From assembly GCF_015277815.1 (NCBI RefSeq), contig NZ_CP063813.1, positions 620,001-684,000 on the forward strand: a stretch of DNA of 64,000 bases, given 5' to 3'. The notes under the pieces are model-generated. The model saw only the letters and a program-made list of their open reading frames with translations, had not been told where the DNA came from and searched no databases. This document shows positions 43,140-52,453 of the stretch, piece after piece (within the stretch, counting starts at the first letter, position 1; every line of letters begins with the position of its first letter). A program made the translations under genes and the position numbers. This DNA is from Microbacterium atlanticum (GTDB taxonomy: Bacteria > Actinomycetota > Actinomycetes > Actinomycetales > Microbacteriaceae).

Positions 43140-45062
43140 GTGATCGCCGCCGCCTTCACGCACTCCGCACCGGCGGCGGAGCCTGCTGATCCGATCTGCG
43201 ACGCCGCCTCGAGGATTGCGGCATCCGGCGCTGACGATGCCGTGACCATCGCCGTCGAGCTCCTGACCCGGGCGGACCGGGATCCGGCGCAGATCGTCGC
43301 CTGCCTGGGCCCTGCCCCGGCTCCCACCCCGGCGCCGACGATCGTGGACCTCGGCACCTTCTGGGAGGCGTTCACGAAGGATGTCGGCGCGCTGGTGCCG
43401 ATCGCGACCTTCGTCGGTGTCTCCGCTCTCGTGCTGCTCGCGATCGCCCGGCTGCTGGCGCTCGTGCCGGGGCTGCGTGACGTCCGCTCGCAGCGCTGGG
43501 CGCGCCGCTTCGCATGGATCACGGGGCTGATCCTCGCCGTGGTAACTCCGGCGCTGATCGCGCTGCGCGGCATGTGGATCAGCGCGCGCAAGGGCCCGAC
43601 TGGCGTCGAGGTCGCGGGCCTCGGGTTCGAGGCGTTCATCGCGGCGGTGTTCTTCCGTTCGGGAGGATGGTGGATGCTGCTCCTCCTCGCCCTGCTCACC
43701 GTGGCGACGCTCACCTTCGCGTTCTCCACCCGCCAGGGCGTGACGGTGAAGCTGCAGGGGACCACGGACGGCAAGGGCCTCGACACCGCACACGTCATGG
43801 CGGCGATGGACGGGATGGCCGGGCGGACGAACCGCGGCATGGAGTTCCCGGTGGGAACCGATCTCACCGATGCGGCGGGCGTGGTGACCGAGCTCTCGAA
43901 GAACACCGTCGTCGCGACGCTCCAGGTCGCCGTCAGCGCGATCCTCGGGTCGACGCCATGGCGCCTCACGATCGAGAACGCCGACGAGAAGTCCGCGTCG
44001 GTGACGATCTCGCGCAACGGAGCGCTCGTGAAGGCGAAGCGGGTCAAGATCGGCGACGAGCTGGCGACCGTGACCGAGCGCACTTCGGCGGAGCTGCTGG
44101 CGGCTCAGATCTGCGGAGAGCTGATCGCGGCGCTGCGGTCGCGGTACAGCGCGGAGTTCGACGCGCATCTGTCGGGGGCGACCGACGGCGAGTCGATCGC
44201 GCTGCACTATGTGGCCAGCAGTGCACTCACCACCACGCGGGAGGCGCGAGCACGAGGCATCCCGATCCTCGCTCGCTCGGTCGAGCTCGATCCGCAGAAT
44301 CGCGCGGCATGGACCACCCTCGCGAACTTCGCGTACCGCGATCCGAAGGTGCACGACCCGCAGTCGTGGCGCCCGCATGTGCAGTACCGGGAGTTCCTCG
44401 ATCGGGCGATCATCGACGAGCTCACCCGGGCACGCGGCTTCTGGGACGACGAGTACGCCTTGACCCGGCCGCGGGCGCACTCCACCGAAGCGAGCGGAGC
44501 GACAGCGACCGCGACGACTCCCACTGCTGCCGGCCGCACGCTGGCCGAGCTAAACCACGCGGTGGGCCGTGTGCGACCGGCGCGGATGCAGCGCAATGCG
44601 CTCCTCGTGCGGCTGCTTCAGACGCGCGTCGTGGCGGCGGTGAATGCGGAGGCGGCAGGTGAGGTGGCGGTCGACCCCGATGCGCAGATGGAGTTGGATG
44701 CCGCGTACCGGATGCTGCGGCGGCGCACCTTCGGTGGCCCGCCGTCGAAGGGCGAGCCGCCCAAGCTGGCCGTGCGGCGGCGCCAGCTGCTGCTGATCGA
44801 CGAGTTCCGGGTCGATCACGATGCGGCGTCGTTCGCGATGCCGACGGTGCTCGCCGACGACGCGTTCGGGCGGGAACGTGACGCGTGGCGTGCGGCGGCC
44901 GCCGCCCCGTTCCCGCTCGATCCGGTGGCCAAGCGTGTCGCCTGCGAGGATGCGGCGCTCGCGGTGAGCGGTGACTTCGCCCACGATCCGTTCGTCGCGT
45001 ACTCGGTGGCGTGCCACCGAGCGCAGCTGTGGAAGATCACATCGACGGGAGGCTCTCCATGA
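43140..45062 (+). CDS. Large membrane protein of unknown function
   Basis: 640 residues. A short extracytoplasmic or cytoplasmic N-terminus with a Pro/Ala linker, three membrane helices (about 87-109, 125-146, 177-195), then a soluble part of about 440 residues. That part contains VELDPQNRAAWTTLANFAYRDP, which resembles a tetratricopeptide repeat, and is otherwise helical. No catalytic motif is evident. GTG 43140 overlaps the stop of a tiny upstream frame. The stop overlaps the start of the next gene, so the two form an operon. Not recognised. Confidence 0.7.
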   Translation: MIAAAFTHSAPAAEPADPICDAASRIAASGADDAVTIAVELLTRADRDPAQIVACLGPAPAPTPAPTIVDLGTFWEAFTKDVGALVPIATFVGVSALVLLAIARLLALVPGLRDVRSQRWARRFAWITGLILAVVTPALIALRGMWISARKGPTGVEVAGLGFEAFIAAVFFRSGGWWMLLLLALLTVATLTFAFSTRQGVTVKLQGTTDGKGLDTAHVMAAMDGMAGRTNRGMEFPVGTDLTDAAGVVTELSKNTVVATLQVAVSAILGSTPWRLTIENADEKSASVTISRNGALVKAKRVKIGDELATVTERTSAELLAAQICGELIAALRSRYSAEFDAHLSGATDGESIALHYVASSALTTTREARARGIPILARSVELDPQNRAAWTTLANFAYRDPKVHDPQSWRPHVQYREFLDRAIIDELTRARGFWDDEYALTRPRAHSTEASGATATATTPTAAGRTLAELNHAVGRVRPARMQRNALLVRLLQTRVVAAVNAEAAGEVAVDPDAQMELDAAYRMLRRRTFGGPPSKGEPPKLAVRRRQLLLIDEFRVDHDAASFAMPTVLADDAFGRERDAWRAAAAAPFPLDPVAKRVACEDAALAVSGDFAHDPFVAYSVACHRAQLWKITSTGGSP

Positions 45063-45508
45063 CGCGCAAGATCGCCGGTCTTCCCAAGCCCGGCCAGGAG
45101 GCAGCATCTGCAAGATCGCGATTGGATGCCGCAGCCCAGGCCGTGACCGCCGCAGCGAGTGAAATCCCCCGAGCGAGTGAACTCACGACCAGCAGTCTCA
45201 CCGACATTCGTGACGCGCACGATCGTGTGACGAAGGCCCTCGCGGAGTTCGACGCTGCGGTGCGGGATCGGGTGAAAGACGACCCGCTGGCCGAATCGAT
45301 CGCGAAGCTGCTTTCTGTGGCCGCCGTCAGCGAGTCGCTCAGGGAGTGGTTCCCCGTCGATCCCGAGATGACTCCCGTTCGTGGCACAGTGCTCGTGCCC
45401 CAGATCATGAGCAGCAAGAAGCCCGAGGCTCCGCCGGCCAAGAAGCCCGAGGACGAAGACCTCGCCGTGCTGGTGAAGCGCCTGCTCGGCCACCTCGCGT
45501 CGTCCTGA
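45059..45508 (+). CDS. Small helical protein paired with the membrane protein
   Basis: 149 residues. ATG 45059 follows GGGAGG and overlaps the TGA of the previous gene (ATGA). The first 100 residues are helical, with an Ala-rich stretch and ALAEFDAAVRDRVKDDP; a middle segment reads PEMTPVRGTVLVPQI; the end is Lys/Pro-rich followed by a short helix (LAVLVKRLLGHLAS). No family recognised. The tight coupling suggests a complex with the membrane protein. Confidence 0.68.
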   Translation: MTRKIAGLPKPGQEAASARSRLDAAAQAVTAAASEIPRASELTTSSLTDIRDAHDRVTKALAEFDAAVRDRVKDDPLAESIAKLLSVAAVSESLREWFPVDPEMTPVRGTVLVPQIMSSKKPEAPPAKKPEDEDLAVLVKRLLGHLASS

Positions 45509-45525
45509 ACCGGCGAAACGGCACG

Positions 45526-45560
45526 GCCTGACCTCCAGCGGGCGACGACGGGAGTCAGGC
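45526..45560. terminator. Hairpin between convergent genes
   Basis: GCCTGACCTCC and GGAGTCAGGC pair with one bulge. It lies after the stop at 45508 and reaches the stop codon of the - strand gene at 45555, so it could serve both directions. Confidence 0.5.
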
Positions 45561-45845
45561 GCCGCCTGAGTGGTAGTCGCCGATCCACCAGTCCGAGATC
45601 GCCGACATCTGTGAGGCCGCGGCTTCGTGCTCCGGGCAGATACGGAACGTCTCGAAGGCCTTCCTGTCGGAGAACGTCGCATCCTCGATGAGGATCGTGC
45701 CCTTGCGGCTGTCGAGCGACCTCTCGACACGCCACTCGACCACTCCGGGGAACGCGGCGAGGGCGCGCAGCGCTCGCTGCGCGCCCTCAATGTCCTGCTC
45801 CGGCACCTCGTCGTGGATGCGAAAGAGCACGATGTGTCTGAACAA
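45555..45845 (-). CDS. Dabb-family (stress-responsive alpha/beta barrel) protein
   Basis: 96 residues from TTG 45845, giving MFRHIVLFRIHDEVPEQD, the typical start of Dabb proteins. The middle (FPGVVEWRVERSLDSRKGTILIEDATFSD) and the end DWWIGDY fit the ferredoxin-like dimeric barrel. Most members are uncharacterised; some are polyketide cyclases or stress proteins. The gene follows the fcl stop by four bases on the same strand and so may be co-transcribed with the GDP-fucose genes. Confidence 0.75.
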   Translation of the reverse strand: MFRHIVLFRIHDEVPEQDIEGAQRALRALAAFPGVVEWRVERSLDSRKGTILIEDATFSDRKAFETFRICPEHEAAASQMSAISDWWIGDYHSGGA

Positions 45846-45849
45846 CCGT

Positions 45850-46863
45850 CTACTGCCGGATCGTGTCGACGTGCTCGCGGTACCAGGCAACGGTCCGCTC
45901 GAGGCCCTCCTCGAGGCCGATCTTCGACCTCCAACCGGCTTCGGCCAGCTTCGAGACGTCGAGGAGCTTCTGCGGCGTGCCATCGGGCTTCGACGTATCC
46001 CATTCGGTCTCGCCCTTGAAGCCCACCACGCCCCCGATCGTTTCCGCGATCTCACGAATGGTGACGTCGGTGCCAGTGCCGACATTGACCTGCTCCGGCC
46101 CGTCGTAGTGCTCCAGTAGGTGCAGCACCGCGTCGGCCATGTCGTCCGCGTGCAGGAACTCGCGCCGCGGAGTGCCGGTGCCCCAGTTGGTCACGCTTTG
46201 TGCTCCGGCGCGGGCAGCTTCGTCGTACCGGCGGATGAGCGCCGGCAGCACGTGCGACCCCTTCGGCGAGAAGTTGTCGTTCGGGCCGTACAGATTCGTC
46301 GGCATCGCCGAGATCCACGGCAGTCCGTATTGGCGTCGCACCGCCTGCGTGTGAAGGATGCCGGCGATCTTCGCGATCGCGTACGCGTCGTTCGTCTCTT
46401 CGAGGTGGCCAGTGAGGAGCGAGTCCTCCCGGATGGGTTGCGCGGCGAACTTGGGGTAGATGCACGACGAGCCGAGGAATGCCACGCGCTCCACATCGTT
46501 TGCCAGTGCCGCATCGAGCACGTTGACTTGGATACGCACGTTGTCGCTCAGGAAGTCGACGGGGTACGTGCTGTTCGCGAGGATGCCCCCGACCTTGGCA
46601 GCAGCCAGCACGACGTATTTCGGCTTGGTCTCAGCCATGTAGCCGAACACGGCATCGCGGTCCTTGAGATCGAGCTCGGACGAGCTCTTGCCGACGACGT
46701 TCTCGAATCCCTCAGCTTCAAGCTTACGCTTGATGGCGGAGCCGACGAGGCCTCGGTGGCCGGCGATGTAGAACGTGGCGTCGCGATCAAGCTCACCGGG
46801 CGTGTAGTTGACGCCGTCGGACGCGGTGGCCGCGGGGCCGTCGATCGCTGAAGACCCGCTCAC
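45850..46863 (-). CDS. fcl: GDP-L-fucose synthase
   Basis: 337 residues. [13 protein letters not shown] is the dinucleotide-binding loop, AAKVGGI and [12 protein letters not shown] are family motifs, and the catalytic Tyr-Lys pair lies in [10 protein letters not shown]. The enzyme epimerises and reduces GDP-4-keto-6-deoxymannose to GDP-L-fucose with NADPH. GTG 46863 overlaps the gmd stop. About 25 extra residues precede the Rossmann fold, so a later start is possible, though none with a good ribosome-binding site is seen. Confidence 0.93.
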   Translation of the reverse strand: MSGSSAIDGPAATASDGVNYTPGELDRDATFYIAGHRGLVGSAIKRKLEAEGFENVVGKSSSELDLKDRDAVFGYMAETKPKYVVLAAAKVGGILANSTYPVDFLSDNVRIQVNVLDAALANDVERVAFLGSSCIYPKFAAQPIREDSLLTGHLEETNDAYAIAKIAGILHTQAVRRQYGLPWISAMPTNLYGPNDNFSPKGSHVLPALIRRYDEAARAGAQSVTNWGTGTPRREFLHADDMADAVLHLLEHYDGPEQVNVGTGTDVTIREIAETIGGVVGFKGETEWDTSKPDGTPQKLLDVSKLAEAGWRSKIGLEEGLERTVAWYREHVDTIRQ

Positions 46864-47906
46864 TGCTTGACCAGCGCCATGTCGGATGTCCACGACGAGA
46901 GGTCGACGGTGTCGATCCACTCGGGGCCCTTCTCCAGCGCCTCGATGTCGGCGTCCACCATGAGCTTCGCCAGCTCCTTGCCGTCGATCGTGGGTGTCCA
47001 GCCCAGCTTGTCGGCGGCCTTCGACGGGTCGCCGATCAGCGCGTCCACTTCTGTGGGGCGCAGGTATCGTTCGTCGAACTTGACAAACTCCTGCCACTCC
47101 AGCCCGACGCGGCCAAACGAGGTCTCGAGAAAATCGCGGATGGTGTAGCCGACGCCCGTCGCGAGCACGAAGTCCTCGGGCTCGTCGACCTGCAGCATGC
47201 GCCACATGCCCTCGACGTACTCGGCGGCATAGCCCCAGTCGCGGATCGAGTCGAGGTTGCCGAGGTAGATGTCCTTCTGCAGGCCTGCCTTGATGCGGGC
47301 GACGGCACGGGTGATCTTGCGTGTCACGAAGGTCTCGCCGCGGCGCGGCGACTCGTGATTGAACAGGATCCCGTTGACCGCGAACATGTCGTATGCCTCG
47401 CGGTAGTTCTTGGTGATCCAGTAGCTGTAGAGCTTCGCCGCAGCGTAGGGAGACCGCGGGTAGAACGGCGTCTCTTCGTTCTGGGGCGGAGGAGTCGCCC
47501 CGTAGAGCTCCGAGGTCGACGCCTGGTAGTACCGCGTGCTGATACCAGACAGACGCACCGCCTCGAGCAGCCGGATAGTGCCGGTTCCCGTCGTATCGGC
47601 CGTGTGCTCCGGCTCGTCGAACGACACGCGCACGTGCGACTGAGCCGCGAGATTGTACACCTCGTCTGGGTTGATCTCTGCCATCAACGTGACGAGCCGA
47701 GCGCCGTCAGAGAGGTCGCCATAGTGAAGGAAGAGCTTGGCGTCGGGGTCGTGGGGGTCCACGTAGAGGTGGTCGATGCGATGGGTGTTGAAGGTCGACG
47801 CTCGACGGATGAGGCCGTGCACCTCGTAACCCTTCGCGAGCAACAGCTCCGCGAGATACGAGCCGTCCTGTCCGGTGATGCCGGTAATCAGTGCGCGCTT
47901 AGTCAA
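46860..47906 (-). CDS. gmd: GDP-mannose 4,6-dehydratase
   Basis: 348 residues. [19 protein letters not shown] is the Rossmann loop, [15 protein letters not shown] the family-specific segment, and [19 protein letters not shown] carries the catalytic Tyr-Lys. [19 protein letters not shown] is diagnostic of GMD. It makes GDP-4-keto-6-deoxymannose for fcl. TTG 47906 is the start because a perfect GGAGGA lies a few bases upstream. Confidence 0.95.
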   Translation of the reverse strand: MTKRALITGITGQDGSYLAELLLAKGYEVHGLIRRASTFNTHRIDHLYVDPHDPDAKLFLHYGDLSDGARLVTLMAEINPDEVYNLAAQSHVRVSFDEPEHTADTTGTGTIRLLEAVRLSGISTRYYQASTSELYGATPPPQNEETPFYPRSPYAAAKLYSYWITKNYREAYDMFAVNGILFNHESPRRGETFVTRKITRAVARIKAGLQKDIYLGNLDSIRDWGYAAEYVEGMWRMLQVDEPEDFVLATGVGYTIRDFLETSFGRVGLEWQEFVKFDERYLRPTEVDALIGDPSKAADKLGWTPTIDGKELAKLMVDADIEALEKGPEWIDTVDLSSWTSDMALVKQ

Positions 47907-48057
47907 CAGGTTCCTCCGAGGTCAATGGGTAGGCTCCACAATACGGACTGCCGCTCCGGCATACGGCGCGCGCACGCAGAGAAACAAGCTGTTTACTCGG
48001 CCCTGGTACCATGGGCTCCGGCCGGCCACGGTGGCGGTGCCCCGTCGTGGCGTCGGT

Positions 48058-48063
48058 TAGGGT
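48058..48063 (+). promoter_or_regulatory. Possible -10 element of the polysaccharide operon
   Basis: TAGGGT, 21 bases before the GTG of the WecG/TagA gene, in the 178-base region between gmd and the + strand glycan genes. A -35 element is not clear. Confidence 0.3.
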
Positions 48064-48084
48064 CGGCTTGCGCAGGGCTGACTT

Positions 48085-48867
48085 GTGAAGGCGAGCGAAT
48101 TGTCGAGATCGTTTGCGACTGTGCGAATCGGTGCGATCCCGTTTTCCGATGCGAGCTTGGAAGACGCCACGGAGTGGATTCTTGACCACGCGGAGCAAGG
48201 AAGCGGTGAGTCAGTACGGTTTCTCAACGCGTGGTGTGTCGTGAGCGCACACGATGACGCGGAGTACGCGACACTGGTTCAAACTCGAGGTATCTCGTTC
48301 GCCGACGGAACTCCGATCGCCGCGTTGATCCGATTGCGACGCCGAGACAAAGCGTCAGCGCATGTGCGGGGCCCTAGTGCTTTTGAGTACGCACTGCGAA
48401 GGTCAGCGGGCCGCGACGTCCGTCATTTTTTCATCGGTGCGACGCCAGACACTTTGACGAAGCTTCAGGAGGTTGTCGAATCCCGTTTCCCGCAGGCGCT
48501 GGTCGTGGGAACTTGGGCGCCGCCCTTTGGCCCGCTTACAGGCGCGATTGAAGACGAGGCGGTGGCTCGGATTGAGGCGAGTGGCGCGAACCTCGTTTGG
48601 GTTGGCATGGGCTCCCCACGACAGGATTTCGCTTCGGATCGCATCGCCCGCCGCTGCGGTGTGATGGCAGCGGGGGTGGGGGCGGCGTTTGACTTTATGG
48701 CGGGAACTGTTCCCGAGGCGCCGCCTGCCCTACGGAAGCTTGGCCTCGAGTGGTTCTTTAGGTTGCTCACCGAGCCGCGGCGGCTATGGAGGCGCTACCT
48801 CGTTGGCAACACTAGATTCCTTGCCATAGCGGCCCAGTCGAGTCGTATGAGCCGGTCTGTCTCGTGA
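48085..48867 (+). CDS. WecG/TagA/CpsF family glycosyltransferase
   Basis: 260 residues of the GT26 family. FLNAWCVVSAHDDAEYA, SFADGTPIAA, VRGPSAFEYAL, FFIGATPDTLTKL and GANLVWVGMGSPRQD are the typical motif series. Relatives transfer N-acetylmannosaminuronate or N-acetylmannosamine to a lipid-linked acceptor, an early step of glycan assembly. GTG 48085 is the first start of the block. The stop overlaps the next start. Codon use from here to about 55.8 kb is less GC-biased than in the flanks. Confidence 0.9.
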   Translation: MKASELSRSFATVRIGAIPFSDASLEDATEWILDHAEQGSGESVRFLNAWCVVSAHDDAEYATLVQTRGISFADGTPIAALIRLRRRDKASAHVRGPSAFEYALRRSAGRDVRHFFIGATPDTLTKLQEVVESRFPQALVVGTWAPPFGPLTGAIEDEAVARIEASGANLVWVGMGSPRQDFASDRIARRCGVMAAGVGAAFDFMAGTVPEAPPALRKLGLEWFFRLLTEPRRLWRRYLVGNTRFLAIAAQSSRMSRSVS

Positions 48868-49979
48868 TTGGTATGCCCACGCGGAAGGTCATCATCATAA
48901 GCCAGTTACCACCGCCGGTGCATGGCTCTACCGTGATGACGGAAACTCTGGTGCGCGCGTTACGCGACTCTGACATCGACGTGATAGTCGTGTCGCGGAG
49001 GTTTAGCTCAAATGTTGCCGATATCGGTCGGTTCTCGTTCTCGAAGTTCTTTCGTGTTCCGTCGCTGCTGATGCGGGTTGCGCGCGCGCACGCGGAGGCG
49101 CCGCACGCCATAGTCGTGTTCTTCGTTACAAATCGAATGGGCTCGTTCTTGGTCGATCTTCTGATCGGCGAGTATCTGCGCCTCGCGCGCGTCCCTCGAA
49201 TCGACTACGTGCACACCGTCGGCTTCCTCCGCATCGCGGAGAGAGGGCGAGTATGGCGGTGGATGGTGACGCGATTGCTCCGTGGTAGCAATCAGACCGT
49301 CTGCCTAACGGAAACGCTGAGGGCGGACGTGACATGGGTCAAGCCGCGCAGCGCTGTGGTGATTCCAAATGCCGTCCAGGATCACCACCCTTCCGTGACT
49401 GAATGTGCGGGCACGGCGAAGACGGTAATCTTTATGTCCAACCTATTGCCGGAGAAAGGCGCGCAGACCTTCATCGAGTTGGCGAGTGAGCTTTCAGCAA
49501 CCGCCCCCGAAACGTCGTTCCTAATCGCTGGATCGACCGAAGACCATCGAGAGCTTGCCAAGCTGAAGGCGATGGCCTCCGACAGTCCGGCTGCAATCGA
49601 GTTCCTGGGCCACATCGATCGCGAACGCAAGAACGCGTTGCTTGCATCAGCGGACGTTCTTGTATTTCCCACCGCATATGAGTTCGAAGCTGCGCCTCTG
49701 ACGCTGCTCGAAAGCTTTGCTGCCGGTACTCCGGTCGTGGCCTATGCGCTTGGAGGCATCAGAGATATGTTCCTCGACGCGGTCTGCGGCGAAGCGGTGG
49801 ACCCGGGCGACTTTCGGGCGCTCACCTCGGCCACCGCTCGGGTGCTCGATGATCGACGCCCTCGCTCAGAAAGGAGAGCGGCGATTCAAAGAGTGCACGC
49901 CGAGTATTTCTCGCTTCCGGCATACCGCGCCCACTGGGCGCGTCTGGTCGACCAAACAGTCGGAGCACGTAATGGGTGA
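48864..49979 (+). CDS. GT4-family glycosyltransferase
   Basis: 371 residues. N-terminal ISQLPPPVHGSTVMTE and the C-terminal GT-B motifs SNLLPEKGAQTFIELA and EAAPLTLLESFAAGTPVVAYALGGI, where the Glu pair contacts the nucleotide sugar. It should add one sugar to the repeat unit on the inner membrane face. Donor unknown. GTG 48864 overlaps the WecG stop and the end overlaps the next gene by eight bases. Confidence 0.87.
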   Translation: MIGMPTRKVIIISQLPPPVHGSTVMTETLVRALRDSDIDVIVVSRRFSSNVADIGRFSFSKFFRVPSLLMRVARAHAEAPHAIVVFFVTNRMGSFLVDLLIGEYLRLARVPRIDYVHTVGFLRIAERGRVWRWMVTRLLRGSNQTVCLTETLRADVTWVKPRSAVVIPNAVQDHHPSVTECAGTAKTVIFMSNLLPEKGAQTFIELASELSATAPETSFLIAGSTEDHRELAKLKAMASDSPAAIEFLGHIDRERKNALLASADVLVFPTAYEFEAAPLTLLESFAAGTPVVAYALGGIRDMFLDAVCGEAVDPGDFRALTSATARVLDDRRPRSERRAAIQRVHAEYFSLPAYRAHWARLVDQTVGARNG

Positions 49980-51150
49980 CAGATGGCTGGTCATTCTGAC
50001 GGAACTGGCTGGTGTCACGGAGTCGACGGGGGGAGTAGGTCGGCGCTACGCCGCCATGCTTCCCAGACTTCGGGGGCAGGGCGTAGACCCAGTGGTTCTG
50101 CTCTTCCCCGACTCCCCGCTCCGAGATGGACACTTTACGAACGGCATCATCGTTCGCGCGTGGCCGTCGAGACTGCCTCGCCCACTTCGGCTACTTGTGC
50201 GAGCGGCTATCGCATGGTGGGAGGTTGTCAAACTTCGACCTGCGGTTGTCGTGTCTCCCGAGTGGCAGGGAGTTGCGGCGCTCGCCCCGCGGCGCGCTGC
50301 ACTGGTCACGAATCTCGTGACCAGTATGCGCATCATCAACGAGCACACCGCGTCTCCGGCAGGCATGGGCCCTGCGCGACGCCTCACGAATAGACTTCAG
50401 ATCGCGCTGGAAGATCTTCAAGTTCGCCGATCCAAGGGCGCCATAGCCTGTTCTTCAGCGATAGCCAACTGGGCTCGCGACTTGTTCCCGGGTGTGGATC
50501 TCGCGGTCGTGCGGAATTGTATTGATGTCGACACCGTGCGCGCTCTTTCGCGCGAAAGTCATCTGCCGGCTGGCTGGCCCGCTGAATCCAACGAACCGTC
50601 TGTCCTTTTCGTCGGACGCCTCGAAGCTCGCAAAGGGGCACCGGTAGCAGCGTTAGCGGCGGGCCACCTCGGAGCGCGGATGCCAAACGTGCATTTCATT
50701 TTCGCGGGAGGCCGCGGGGACACCCGGAGAGAAGCAGGTCCAGAAGAGCTGATGGCGTTAGCTGGACCTCACACCCAAGGCCGTGTCCATTTTCTTGGCG
50801 ATGTGCGCGGCCCCGAGTTGTTTCGGGCGATGGCCCAAGCGTCGGTCGTAACTTGCCCATCCGCGTGGGAGGCGTTTGGCAATGTCGTCCTTGAGGCGAA
50901 GGCAAGCGGGACGCCGGTCTCTGCTACGTCAGGTAGCGGTTTCGACGACTTTTGCACGGACGGTGTGGATTCCGTGATGTCGCCGCCGGGCGACGCCCAC
51001 GCGCTCGCCGTAGCGTGGGAAAGGGTACTGAACGACCCGGCCCTAGCCGATCGGATCTCTCACAACGCTGCCGCGCAGGTTGACGATTTCTCCGCAGCGC
51101 GTGTCGCGGCCGACTTTGTCGCTCAGGTCAGACGCTGGTCGAACCCATAG
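49972..51150 (+). CDS. GT4-family glycosyltransferase
   Basis: 392 residues from ATG 49972. N-terminal TESTGGVGRRYAAMLPRL is the glycine-rich acceptor loop. The C-terminal half has VLFVGRLEARKGAPVA and SAWEAFGNVVLEAKASGTPV, the GT4 nucleotide-sugar site. It overlaps the preceding gene by eight bases and is four bases from the flippase gene. Sugar specificity cannot be told from sequence. Confidence 0.88.
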   Translation: MGDRWLVILTELAGVTESTGGVGRRYAAMLPRLRGQGVDPVVLLFPDSPLRDGHFTNGIIVRAWPSRLPRPLRLLVRAAIAWWEVVKLRPAVVVSPEWQGVAALAPRRAALVTNLVTSMRIINEHTASPAGMGPARRLTNRLQIALEDLQVRRSKGAIACSSAIANWARDLFPGVDLAVVRNCIDVDTVRALSRESHLPAGWPAESNEPSVLFVGRLEARKGAPVAALAAGHLGARMPNVHFIFAGGRGDTRREAGPEELMALAGPHTQGRVHFLGDVRGPELFRAMAQASVVTCPSAWEAFGNVVLEAKASGTPVSATSGSGFDDFCTDGVDSVMSPPGDAHALAVAWERVLNDPALADRISHNAAAQVDDFSAARVAADFVAQVRRWSNP

Positions 51151-51154
51151 AAGC

Positions 51155-52453
51155 ATGTGGCGACGACTGAAGCGGTATCTAGCGAGCGATCAGACGCACG
51201 CCGTGCTTGATCGTCTAGTAAGTCGCGGTGCAAGCGCGGCGACCGGCCTGATCGTAGCAATATTCGTTAGCCCTAGTGACGCCGGTGCTTATGCAATGGC
51301 GATGCTCGTGCTGACTTTCGTCCTTGCCGTTGGAGAGCAAGCGGCCCGACAGGTGGGAGTTCGGGCTAGTAGGCATGAGGGTGGCGCCGCCCTCATGCGT
51401 CGAGCAGCGCTGGCATCATCGGCGGGTGGCTTTATTGTGATGGCGGTCTTCTTGGTGGTGGCTCCGGCCGCAGGCGCCATCGAGTGGCATCAGTCGGCCA
51501 AGTTGGTGCCGCTTCTGGGCGTGCCCGTCATCTGCGGTGCCGTTCTTCCCCGCCTATGCGCTGCGCAAGCCGCAGGCGAGTGGCGCGCGGTATCCAAAGC
51601 ACAAACGATTGGCTCCTCAATTTCCATAATAGTTGCCGTCCCACTTGCTCCAGTCGTGGGAATCGGGGCGGCAAGTTTGCAGTCACTAGCGGCAGAAGGG
51701 CTGTTCGCGCTCCAGCTTCGAAAGCGAAACTTCCCTCACCCAACGCTCGGGTCTACGCGACTCTGGCGCCGCTACTTACTCCCCACATCGATCAACGGGG
51801 CGATGGGCTGGCTTCAGGGACAGGCTGACCGACTTGTGGTCGCGATCATGGGAAGTGCGGCAGTGCTCGGACAGCTGTCAATTGCGGCTTCCCTAGCGCG
51901 AACTCCGATCGACGCAGCGCTACTTGGATATGTGAACTTGTTGCGCGCAGAACTCGCGAAACAAGACTCTCGGGAACTGAAGCGTGCGGTCCTCGACCGT
52001 TATCTGCCCCGCCTACTGACGGGTGCGCTCGTGCTGCAGGCGCTAGTCAGCGTCCTCACAGCATTCGTGGTGGCTCCACTGCTCGGCGGCCCGTGGGCGC
52101 CAGCCATAGCCCTTGTCCCACTTCTTGCGGCTTCGGCGGCACCCGCCGCTGCGACGTGGTCGCTTTCGGCCGCCATCATCGATGAGGCCCGCGCGCGTGC
52201 GCTGGTCCCTTGGCAGATTATGGGTGTAGGGCTGTCCTTGGCCGCCGGGTATGGGTTCGCACAATCCCTCGTGCTTGGGGCAATCCTTGCATGGATCCGC
52301 GACATCATCGCCCTGATAGCGAGGTCATGGTTGGCCGGGAACCTGTTGTCCAGGCGACTCAGATGGTGGTCGGTAGCGGCCACGGGCATCGGTGCAATCG
52401 TCGCTGGTGTGGGGTATTCGTTCTTGTCGGGACGCTTCGGGATTGGGGCATGA
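51155..52453 (+). CDS. Polysaccharide flippase (Wzx-like, MOP superfamily)
   Basis: 432 residues with 12 or so membrane helices and few charged residues between them. A charged loop RRYLLPTSINGAMGWLQGQADRLVVAIMGS at the start of the second half is typical of lipopolysaccharide/teichoic-type MOP flippases. It should move the undecaprenyl-linked repeat unit outward. ATG 51155 gives MWRRLKRYLA. The stop overlaps the next ATG. Confidence 0.82.
   Translation: MWRRLKRYLASDQTHAVLDRLVSRGASAATGLIVAIFVSPSDAGAYAMAMLVLTFVLAVGEQAARQVGVRASRHEGGAALMRRAALASSAGGFIVMAVFLVVAPAAGAIEWHQSAKLVPLLGVPVICGAVLPRLCAAQAAGEWRAVSKAQTIGSSISIIVAVPLAPVVGIGAASLQSLAAEGLFALQLRKRNFPHPTLGSTRLWRRYLLPTSINGAMGWLQGQADRLVVAIMGSAAVLGQLSIAASLARTPIDAALLGYVNLLRAELAKQDSRELKRAVLDRYLPRLLTGALVLQALVSVLTAFVVAPLLGGPWAPAIALVPLLAASAAPAAATWSLSAAIIDEARARALVPWQIMGVGLSLAAGYGFAQSLVLGAILAWIRDIIALIARSWLAGNLLSRRLRWWSVAATGIGAIVAGVGYSFLSGRFGIGA

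Noticed and set aside
43084..43143. 19-codon frame overlapping the start of the gene at 43140
   Set aside because: It has no convincing ribosome-binding site or conserved feature. A leader peptide is possible but cannot be supported.
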